From Strongylocentrotus droebachiensis (taxonomy: Eukaryota > Echinodermata > Echinoidea > Camarodonta > Strongylocentrotidae): DNA of 64,000 nucleotides. This document shows positions 12,281-24,100 of this stretch, piece after piece. The notes beneath the pieces were generated by a model. The model ran no database searches. It had not been told where the DNA came from and saw nothing but the letters and a program-made list of their open reading frames with translations. How positions within the stretch are numbered: position 1 is the first letter of the stretch; every line of letters starts with the position of its first letter. The DNA lies in NCBI GenBank assembly GCA_035222895.1, contig JAVYIG010000702.1:62001-126000 (forward strand), given 5' to 3'. A program made the translations under genes and the position numbers.

Positions 12281-15100
12281 GTGAGTATATTAACTGTACA
12301 CATTTTTTAACCTGATATACAACTGTACTATTATTTAATGTTTTGAGTCAGTATTTAGCGGTAGAGAAATAAAATTCAAGGTTGTTCAGTCATTCTGGAG
12401 ACCAATCGAAGTACTGGTTAACCTATTTTCAAGAGCCTTTTATATTTACCGAGGAATACAGTCTTTTCCAAATGATATATCGTAACAGCCGACCTACTGA
12501 AGACTTTCAGTAGGTCAAGGGGTTAAGGGGTTCAAAAACGTCCATTTTGGGCCATTTTCAAGAAAAAGGGTACTTTTTCAAAATGGTCCAAAATACTGCT
12601 GTACTGCCGGTATACGCGAGCCTGCCATGAGGCTGCATGCACGCTACCTATTGAGTGCCATGTGCGTGCGTGCACACTTTCGTAGTAGCGGTTATTGTTC
12701 ATGCTCATTGGGCTGTGCTGTGTGTTTTGCACTCGCCATTCATAGAACCATCGCGTTAATCAGATTATCTAAAAAAAAAAACCTGGCACAATGGGGATTA
12801 GCCCTGTGGCACGATAAGAGTTAAGGGGTATTTTCCTAGCCCTCAGGGCCAGACGGGGAGGGGAAAAGGGGTAATAATGCCCATTGGCGAGACTACCGGC
12901 CGCCGTCTGCGCTTGCCGGTCTTTAGATCTTCAGTAGATCAAGATGGATGCCCACGATTCCGACCCAGAACAACCAAGTCTCACGCCTATAGCTGGGCCC
13001 TCATATTTTGTTTTGCATAGTAGAATGTAGTAACTGTTCATTGTACATTGTGTACTTTTGGTAAATTGAAATACCCGTTTAGGTGTGATTTTTTTTTTTT
13101 TTTAAAGACTCGAAATTCTCATTTATAGGGTGTATTTTGGCTTCAGAAGAAATCCTCGTTTAGGGCCGGGGTGTCTGGAAAAGATGTGGTCACGCATGCT
13201 CACAGTTTGAACTATATCTGAACTATATCGTATTATGTAATTCTGGACTCAATAATAGAGTTAATACTGTTATCAACTGGCCATGGTACGTCTGTTTTGC
13301 ACGATTAAGCCGACATGGTCTGGGTTTATACTTTGTGTGTTGTATTGAAACATATTCAGGCGGTGCGGAGCGGTGCAATTATCTCATGATTTCGTTTTGT
13401 GTTGACCTAATTGCTTCTCTGTTGAATAAACACGTTGTTTACGTGAAACCTCTGGAAAGTAGGGACTTTTAGATTATGCACGACGAGAACGTGGACTGCC
13501 CTTTTAAGGCAATGTGACGTCACATTGCCTTAAAAGGGCAGTCCGTGTTCTCGTCGTGCAGAATCTAAAAGTCCATAATGTCGCAGCAAGCAAACCTGCA
13601 ATATCTTGGGAGGGGGGAGCACTTTTTTTATTTTTTTAATCACCTGCCCGCAACATACATTGTACGCGAAACCGAAGCATAAAGAGAATTTCGATCTGTT
13701 TCGCGAACGCTGACCATGTAGAGATTAAGTCGCTGACTACCGTTAATCAAGTCCATTCGTTTACGTGCAATTGTCCAGAAGAAGACGTACATGACGGTAA
13801 CCAGTATTTGCCAAGCTACAGGGCCTTTAAACAAATAATTGCATAATGAGATTTCACGATAGACAGAAATAAACGTAACAATCTTCAAAATGAAACGTGG
13901 TTTAATGTACTCCTGATATGCTGTCATCATCTACTTAGTGCATTCCAAAACTTTTGTGTTACATGAATGAATACATTTGCCCGTATCTGTTATGAAGTGT
14001 TGACATTCACATATATCAAGGTGGAGGGAGGGGTTGATATAGTGTATGATACTGAACACCGGCCATATATCACCCGTCATATTCAAATAATAAAGTTATA
14101 CTTTTTTTCTGACCATCAGTTTACCATCAGTTTTGTTTGTAATTACTAGAGCCCAAGTAGATTAAATTTAAAGAAACACAAATATTGAGTTTTGGTGAGA
14201 GGGGCCTGCATTATTTGAAAGAAAATGTGTTCAGAACATTTCATCCGTTCGGAATAGAATACAAAAGATAATACCCCCCAAAAAAGATCATTAGATGAAA
14301 AGGGAGGGTGTCTGTTGAATTCAAAATAAAATTCGTAGCCATGTATTTGATGATCTGATTTGATTTGATGACCGGGGTAATAGTAAAAGTATATTTGTAA
14401 AGCGCTTAGAGACATTTGTATTAAGCGCTATATAAAAATTAAATATTATTTTTATTATTATCTGTATAATGTATTTCATACAACCCCTTTCCTGATTTGA
14501 TTATTTTACAACTATTGCCTTTGCCTTTTCAAGTATTTTCATTGTAAGTCTGTCGATCACGTTTAATACATATTTTCCAAAATATTGATTTCACCGAAAA
14601 TAATCAAGTTTGTTTGTAACAAAATCACAGGAGGAACGCTAGAGTTTCACCAGAGTGGTGCGGTGGCGACCGATGTGCAATTATGTTCAGAAATGGGAAG
14701 GTAAGTTTGGCGATCGATCTAATCAAATTCACTGAAGCTAGAATGCAAAGTTATACTGCAAAAGGCAAAGTACTTATTTCCTTTTTATTTCGCCCACCAG
14801 CTCCCCCCCCCCCCCCCCTAAGTAAACACACCTGCATGAGAGAATAAACTTCGAATATTGGCATCATTAGAAAGTATCTATTCCAGCACCAACGATCAGT
14901 CGATCAATCTCCAAAATTGTAATTACCTTTATAAAATCATTTTTAAATGCACATCATATTATTTTTTTCATCGATTTGACGGTTTCTTGTTTTGATTTGT
15001 TTTTCTTTAGATTCTCATAAACGTTTCTATTCATTCCCCTTCAATTACATTTCGTTTTTAAATAATGTTTTTGTCCTTTCCTTCTTTTCTCTCTTTATCG

Positions 15101-15140
<40 letters not shown>

Positions 15141-18100
15141 TTTCTTCCAATATTCCTTCCTTCGTTCTTTCTATCTATCTATCTATACATATATATATAT
15201 ATATATATATCTTCTTCCAATGTTCCTTCCTTTCACTCTTCCATTTGTTCGCCCCCCCCCCTCCAGGGATATTCTTGAGAGGGGTGGTTCTGCTGTAGAC
15301 AGTGCCATTACCAGTTTGTTGTGTGTAGGTGTGGTCAATGGTCAGAGTTCCGGGATTGGTGGCGGGTTCTTCATGGTGATCTACACCCGAGCTAGCGGCC
15401 TGGTAGAGTCGCTGGATGCTCAGGAAACAGCACATGCTGCTACCTATCCAGATATGTTTGATGGCCAAGGTCCTGACGGTGCTAAATACGGTAAACAAAC
15501 AAACAGAAAGTGTCATATGCATTAAGACATTAGCCAAGTTGACCACGGAAATTAGTTTTGAAGCAGATATATATATATGTATATAAGATTCTTTTTTTAT
15601 TTCTTCCATTTCACATATCCTAACATGACATGAATCTGTTATTAGGGACTTATAGATTTGCGTGGACTGATACGTGTGACGTCCATTCAAGGCAGTGCAG
15701 TAAAAGGACGTCGATCGTAGCATTCCCATTGTCTTCGTGCGAATCTAAAAGTCCCTACTAATGAATGAACTACAACACTCCGGCAAGCTTTCGCAACGTG
15801 TAAGGACATGTCTACCAGTTATCAGTTCAAAGCCTAAGGCTTATACAGTACAATTTATTCACTAATCTATACATGACAAGATAACCATGCCGAAACATTC
15901 GATTAGTATACACACAAATATTGCAATGCTTCCTAATTGGGCTATATATTCTTAACAAGCCATTTTCGTAATATAATCAAATGTAAAGAACAAGTCTTTG
16001 TTAAGTGCCATGACACAAATTATTATTACATCCACCTGTTACGAATAATTGTATTTCAAAAGACAGAACGCGAATTGCATAGTCATTATGTGTTGTTAGG
16101 TAGGACAATCCATAATGTTTGTCCTACCTAGCAACAATAAGCCAGTTCGTAAATAGCTTCGGTACCCCAAAATATCCACAGATCTGTTAAACGTTGGATA
16201 CGTCCCATTTGTGCATTTAAGCAGGGAGGTGAAAGAAAAGGAGGCGAAACTCTTGTAATTTATTCAAACGCATTCTTGAGTTCTAAAGCGTAACAATGGG
16301 ATGTGTAACATTCCACTTGGCTTTGAAGTTCCATGCTCCGAACCGCGCTTCCACTGCGGGGAATTTCGGAAGCAAGGCACCAGTTTTACATTTATTACAA
16401 AATATTAAATTACCGGCAAAATTACAGTGTAAATTAAAAACTTTATATGGGAATTTTATTGGGAATAGTGCATCAAACAAATTTTCTAATTTAGAACTCC
16501 GTCCTGCCCTTAAATTGTGTGCCAGAGTTGGTAAAAGAAAAATTACATCCTGTCAAAAACTCAATATTCTAGGATGATGCGCTAATTTGTGCATGCTTTA
16601 ATGTCCCGTTATTTGATCCATGATTTACAATCTTCAATAAAATTAAGTTTGCTAATGCGTGTTTTCGCGTGTTTTTTGTATTTTTGAAGTTTAAAAAAGA
16701 ATGAAATTACACAAGTTTGTGTTCGCTTGTTCTACTCTTTACACATTCAAAAATGGATGAGAAATCATTGGAAGGGACAGCGAACAGTTGCTGTGATACC
16801 ATTTTCTGATGTAGGAATTCTAAATCCTAAAATTTCATGCGCTCTTTTATCTCACCACCTGGTCAACAGCTGCAGATTAGCGCATAACTTTCCGGCGGCT
16901 TGGAGCATGGGGTCAAAGGAGAACGGCTTGATTCAAGTCCTTCTCTATCACGTCCCTGATTTAAGCATAATCACTGCTGAAGTGGATGATGGAGGTGCTT
17001 CATGTATACCTTTTGTTTGCCTCTTGAGAAGAATACTTCCACTTGTGTATCAGATAAATATACTGTCGGTGTTTAAATGACTGATTACATAACTTTCAAG
17101 AGCAAGATACCAGTATTCGTCTCGATGATTTTACAATTTGGGAACAAATGACCTTGCGCAAATAGTATTTATGAACTTGAGTGTAGCCTGACGAGACTAC
17201 GTGTCTTTTCCCGTGGCCTCGCGGCCATTCAGGTATAACGACTCCGGACGTATGGCAAGCCGTTTTAACATTTATTCCTATTTCTTGATATCAAGAATTC
17301 AATTCTTGATACCGAGAATTGGATTTCTTGATATCAAGAAATGACTTTCTGTCGAAAAGCAGTAGAAGTTCTTGATATCAAGAAATAGGAATAAATTTTA
17401 AAAACGGCTTGCCATATGGACGACGCGACCGCAGCAATCACGTGCGTGCAACATACGCGAAACCGAAGCATGAGGAGAACTTCGGTCTGTTTCGCGAACG
17501 CTGACCATGTAGAGATTAAGTCGCTGACTACCGTTAATCAAGTCCATTTGTTCAGGTGCAGTTGTCCAAAAGAAGACGTAGATGACGTTAACCAGGTACA
17601 CTCCCTGCAATGTATGCAATTCAAATTCTGAATATTGAATTAGCACCAGTTCCCAATAAGGAAGTTTACAGATAGCCCATGGTACAAAATTAATGACCCC
17701 AAATGTCCACAGATCTTTTAAACATGGAGAAGTTCCACTTTGAGCATCTGAGAATAATAACTGCCAAAGTCCTAGATGTGCTTTATGAATATATTTTGTT
17801 TGCCCTCTTGAAAAGAATACTTCCACCTACCGTTGGTGCATAAATGAATAATATTACTTAACTTTCATGAGCGCATTACCAGTATTCATCTCTGTGGGTT
17901 TTACCTTTTTGGTACAAATGACCTTTATGTGCTCATGCTCAGACTGCAACTGTAAACTGGTTTATAGCATACAAATGGTTTTGTCAACATTAAGGCTAAG
18001 TTTATTACGAGATTGTGAATTTTACGTAGATCAAATGGGTAATCTATTCAATGTAATTAACTCTTTCATCAGCAAAAACACTACAGTGTCATCTGCATAA

Positions 18101-21100
18101 GGATGCAATTTACTGTATTTTTTAAAACTCCTCTCACATGATCGTTGAAATAGATACATTAAGTAAATGATATTGGGCCAAGTGTTTAGCCTTGAGGAAT
18201 TCCATAATATATATTTACAATTCTTGATGTAGCAAAATTAATACAGGTACACATCCGTCGGTTACATTAATAACTCTCAAACAACGGTAAAAGATATTAA
18301 GAAATACCAACTCTGGGTAGTTTAGTTACAAGTACATAAACGTCCACATAACAGTGTCGAAAGCCCTTTTCAGGTCAAATAAACACAGCTCAAGTATAAA
18401 GGCCATCATCCATTGTTTTCAGCCAATAATCAGTGACTTTCAATAAAGATGTTATAGTCGAATGCTTTCGCTTAAAACCGGATTTTTGTTTGGCGCAAAG
18501 TATTTTTTTTTTTATCATGCACAACGGAAAGTTCAATTTCAGTTCAATTAAATTTAAATTCAAAAAATTCAAAAGAGGAGAACTCCGGTTTGTTTCGCGA
18601 ACGCTAGCGCGCTGAACCAGTTAATCAAGCCCATTCGTTTACGTGCAGTTGTCCAAAAGAAGTCGTTTAAAGTCGTTTAAAGACCCCTTTAACATTACCT
18701 TCATCTTTGTATTGCCCATAGGGATGGAGAGTGTTGCTATCCCGGGTGAAGTAAGGGGTATGTGGGAGGCTCATCAGAGATACGGTAAGCTGCCTTGGTC
18801 TGAGCTCTTCCAACCTGTCATCAATATATCAAGGAATGGATTCACAGTAGGAGCTCATCTTCATAAAGCTCTACGAAGTATCGACGACCAATGGGATGAA
18901 TACCCTCATATCAGGTTTGTTCCAGGCGCGGATCTACGGGGGGGTTAGGGGGTTTAAACCCCCCCCCCTTGGGCGGCCCCCCCCCCCCAAAAAAAAAAAA
19001 AAAGGAAAAAAAAAGAAAAAAAGAAAGAAAAAAGAACGCACGCTGGAGAGAAACCCTTTCAAGTGCAAATATTGTGAGAAGATATTCAACTCATCTGGTA
19101 ACTTAACCAAACACAGTCATGATAACTCTGGATATAACTGTGTATTAAACTGTTACTTGATTTAAAAAGACGTTATCAACCACTGCTTTTTATGGTCTCC
19201 ATTGTGTTAATAGATGCCAGGAAAACATCACTTACGGGGTTCAAATAAACACCCTAAAAAAAAATCGGCTCGCCGCTTCGCGGCTCGTGGACGATGCTTC
19301 GCATCGTCATTATTTTGGTCAACCCCCCCCTTAGCAAAAAGCTAGATCCGCCCCTGTGTTCATTTCGATTCAGTTCAACTCGGTTCAATTAAATTCGGAT
19401 TCACTTTGATTCAGTCCAGTTCAATTCAATTCATTTAAACATAAGACAGAATTGATTTACTGAAGAAGCTCATCTTCATAATGCTCTACGGAGTATCGAC
19501 GACCAATGGGATGAATACCTTCATATCAGGTTTGTTCATATCGATTCAGTTCAATGCAATGCAATGGAATACAGTCCGATTCAGTCCAGTTCAATTCATT
19601 TCATTTCAATCCATTTAAACATATGAAAGAATTGATTTACAATAGGAGCTCATCTAAGAATGGGATCACTACCCACATATTAGTTTTGTTCATATCGATT
19701 CAGTTCAATTCGATGCAATTTGATTCAGTCCTGTTCAATTTATTTCAATTCGATTCAATTCAATTTCACATAATTTGTAAGAAGACGTAGTGTTCACAAT
19801 TTGCATGCTGATTATAGAAATACAAATATTGCGGTGAAAGAAATTATTGGTAACGAGCCACCGTTTTTTTTTTTGGGGGGGGAGGGGGAGGAGCTGGTCC
19901 TATCATCTTAATTTCTCACCCTTTCCCCCTTCTTCTTTACCTGTACTCTCTGTCTCTCTTTTCCCAATATTGTCGTCTTTCGACCCATTTCTCCCTTCTC
20001 TTTTTATTCTATTTATTTCACAGAGAATTATATTACAACACGGAGGAGGACCGTGTCGCTATCGAGGGTGACGTCATCACTAATCCTAAGCTAGCCGACA
20101 CTCTACAAGCGATTGCTGAAAACGGGGTCGAGGAATTCTATCAAGGACCGACTGGTTCTAAGCTCGTCCAAGACATACAGGATGGCGGTAAGTATTAAGA
20201 TGTTTTGTTTTCCCATTATAATTGAACATTTTATCCATAAGATATTCATTTGTTTCGATTCGATTTATTTCTTTACGATTTTGTTTGCGTTTTTTTAATT
20301 TTGCAGGTTTGTAAGTTATATGTTGTGACTATGAATTAAAAGATACCATTGTTTTTTCACTCGATGGTGACGCCTCTGCATGTTGTGTAGCATGACCTCA
20401 TAACCGAATCAATGCCGTGCGCGGAAATTCTTGCCTAATAATGTGATTTTTGTAAAGTATGTTTGGACTAGGACATTGTCGGAAGGTTTATGTTTTTCTT
20501 CATTTACCAGAACGGGTACCTTCATGGTGAAGTTCGAATAAATAAATAAATAAAAACGGTGCTTATAAAGCGCTTACCACCGGAGTCTCTAAGCGCTATC
20601 AATAAAAGGCGCTTTATGCCCAAATTCCCCATGAAATAAACATTACCAAAGTCGCGGAAATATAATGTGAAGGTCCATTAATAATCATCTAAACCAGGCA
20701 ACACAGAAGGGGTTAATGGCCCTCTTTTATTTCTCTATCCAGGTGGTAATGTGACCCTTGACGATCTTGCAGACTACGCCGCTATCTGGAAAGGGGTAGA
20801 AACCCTACAAGATTTTCAGTCTCTAGACTACACGATCTACAGCTCCGAGCTCACATCGAGCGGCCCCTACTTCCAGTTTATGCTGAGAACCCTGGAAGGT
20901 AACGTTCGTAACTGAACTCGATTTTTTTTTTCATAGCAATTCCAAATTACTGTGATTATTGCAATTATTACATGAAGATATAACCATAGTAGATAACATT
21001 ATAATTCACAGAGTGATGCGATGGATATAGAGCTTGTAATAAAGATAAGCCCAAGCTATGCTGTTTTCAATCGAGATCTGATGCTACTATTGAAAATTCC

Positions 21101-24100
21101 TACTTTCGATGCCCATCTCCCACCAACCCCCTCCCCAATTTCATTTAGCTATGATATTAGCCTTTTTGTACATACCCGACTCGAACAAACGTGACATATC
21201 GGCTAATGTTCGGCGAAAGGTGTCCCCTAGCTATAGCTAACATGCTTGGAACGTTGCAATCATTTAAGGTTTCGACCCCTCTCTTTTATAGCAAGCTCTA
21301 GTTTGCTAATTCATTATTGTTTCCCATTGTGTGAATAGGCTTGTTATACTTGTGGTGTCTTTTTACGACCAAATAAAGGGCGCCCTCTCAATTTCCCATA
21401 GCTTGAGGATGGTTATTCATTTTGGTAACGGGCGATGCTTTAACCATAATTATTTACAGATTTAGGATGTCAGCTCAATTCGTTGATTTCAAATCAAGAG
21501 GTCCCGGGTTTGAAACAAATTCGATGCGCTAGTGCCCTATGGTAAGGCATTTATTCCCATTACCAAGGCATCGGAGAGGACTAACTTAAAGAACAGCTTG
21601 AGCCCCCCCCCCCCCCCCCTCCCCCCCCCCCTCCCCCCCCCCCCCTAAGCCCCTCTAAAGAACCGATAATGGCATGTCGTTGAGATAATAGTGCATTTGA
21701 TTTGTTTGGTCATCAGGTTTTGGTCTGCCTACCTCCGATGATATGACATCGGACCAGAGGATCCTCTTGTATCATCAGTTTATTGAAGTATGTAAAGTAG
21801 CCTTTGGTCTCAGGACAAAGCTGGGTGATACGTGGTCTGAAGAGGTTGGAAAGGTAGGACACACTTAACATGGAATCGTTCTTTTATTTTGTTTTAAGAA
21901 CACCACATTGGATACAAACAAAAGCATGATGAACGTGTCAGAAAAATTCTGAAATAACATTGATATAGAGTTTTGTTAAAGTTTGAACTTAGAAAGTCTG
22001 GGATCACTGATAGTAGGATGTTCCACTAACAATAGTGTCGTCGTTCACGACAAAACTATCCCATTCTGTTTCGTAAGACTTGTCCACAACAAAGGGTAAT
22101 AAACCTTACATATTCATCTTTAAAGAGGATTTTGAGTTTTGGGAAGAGGTGAATAATAATTTGTGAACGTTATCATTGTTATTATGCAAGTGTGGAAGAA
22201 CATCAGATTAAAAATGTTCCCTAAAAAGCATGGCTCTTCAAATGTCGGGGACGGATTTTTATGCCACATGGTCTTGTAGTCCCATATAAATCTTTCTGTG
22301 TACAGTGCTTGTAACTTTACCAAGACTGGGCCAAATTTCTTATCATTTTGCTGATTCCAGAATCTTGCAGTACACACCAATACTTATATGCTAGATGATC
22401 AACCTTTTCTGATCGATTCCACCAAGTTTCTTTTACAATGCAATCGCATGACCAGAACTCAACTTTATCTTTAAGACTTCTATCTATCATGAAGGATATG
22501 AAAATGGGGTAAAGAATATTTTGAATATAGGACAAACGGTATTGGTGCAGATATTTTGAGAGTTGTCTTGCCTTCATTGTACCGAAATAAACAGTTTCAT
22601 TATAATCAAAATCGCTTTGTCATTGAAGAACTTCTTTAAACTTTAAAATCTGCATTGAATGAAAGTAATTTGTGTGGATATCTTTTAGACTCTGCAGGAT
22701 CTACGCTCACCTGAGTTCAGTAGATACGTCCGAGAATTGATCACAGACGCCCTCCCTAACGTGTACTCTACATCATCACATGACTACGTCATTGACCAGG
22801 ATGTAGCTGTGCAACGGGGTAACAGCGTTGGTACAGACCCGGATGTAGGTGATACTAGTCACATCAGTGTTCTAGCGTCCAATGGTGACGCAGTAGCTGT
22901 GACGACATCCATCGGTTATTAGTAAGTTTAGAACAAATAAACACAACATGTTGTTTTATTATGAAGTAAACGAATGAATATTGTCAGAGTCCGTCTTAAT
23001 AACCAAAAGATTTGTCTCTACAAGATAATAGTGTCTACGGGTGTCCCACGTAGACTACGTTTGGTTCCAATGGTCGACTCCATTTAAGGGGAAGACTGAT
23101 AAATCAGATGTTTATATTTTTTCTGATAAAACATTGCTCTTGCGAGACGGTCATTTCGGGCTAAGCTTCGCCTAAAAAGCAAAAGTGGTTCGGGTTATGG
23201 GAATTTCATTAAATTATATTTTCCCTAACATATTTAGCCGTGCTTTCACGCTAAACTTTAGATTATTAAGTATGATGATCGCTCTCATTTTGCTTGAAAA
23301 TTAATGTATGGTATGCGGGTTTTATTTCAGTTTCGGATGCAAAGATGCATCCATGTCGACAGGTATCATTCTCAACAATCATCTACGAAACTTCTACTTC
23401 GACACCAAGTATCAAACCTGGACTCTACCAGCTAACCAGTTATCACCCGGTAAACGCCCTCTATCGACCATGGGACCAACCATCATCATCGGTACCGAAG
23501 GGGATGTAAAGATGGTCATCGGCGCGTCGGGAGGTTTCCGTATTCCAACCTCCGTCGCATGGGTAAGATAGTCCCACATTATTATTACTGGAAACAAATG
23601 AAAACCTACACTTATATTTTTGTTTCCATGGTTACAGAAAAGATATTGTTTTGTTACTCAAAATTAATTCGCAAAGCGAAATCGATTTGATTATGACGAT
23701 TGCATTTTGGTCTATTTATAAAATGTTTTTATCTTTCGTAATACGTATGGGTATGATATAGAGATTTGTATTTCTTTCATTTATTTAAAAGAGAAATGAC
23801 TCACAGAATAAAAATAAATGAACATTTAAAAGTACAAAATATGAAACTTCCTTCAAATATATTTATTTATATTTGAACAAATATTATGTGTATTACTGAT
23901 GCGCCATTGTTTTGCTAAATTGTGAGTTAAATTATGTTATTTTTTGAATATTGAATAAACACCTCATTAGAGGCAAAGAGAGAAAAAAAATGGTTACAGA
24001 AACGTTAAACACGGCTGAACAGTATATATATTCTTTTGCTGAGCTTTAAGTAATAGGTCATTTTCATAATGTAATCAAATTGAATGCACAAATCTCTGTT

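Larger units (their letters stand above)
12283..14630. other. GGT intron 1
   Basis: Contains the family B palindrome (13463-13574), repeat F copy 1 and a LINE/SINE-type tail (14370-14462). Around 12488-12960 there is a more GC-rich block with GACCTACTGAAG and its complement near both ends, possibly one further element. No exon seen. Confidence 0.55.
19357..19770. repeat. TTCAATTC/GATTCAG-rich tandem array in GGT intron 4
   Basis: Three blocks of CATATCGATTCAGTTCAA-type sequence alternate with copies of the exon 4 end, so the repeat unit is exon end plus intron start (about 155-175 nt once the transposon is removed). Confidence 0.75.

Noticed and set aside
17398-17826. 142-codon minus-strand frame in GGT intron 3
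   Set aside because: It overlaps repeat family F and an internal duplication, has no recognised domain and is antisense to a well-supported gene. Kept only as a repeat note.
21455-21600. Possible tRNA gene from the B-box-like sequence
   Set aside because: No intact A box, acceptor stem or anticodon arm; the downstream body is SINE-like.
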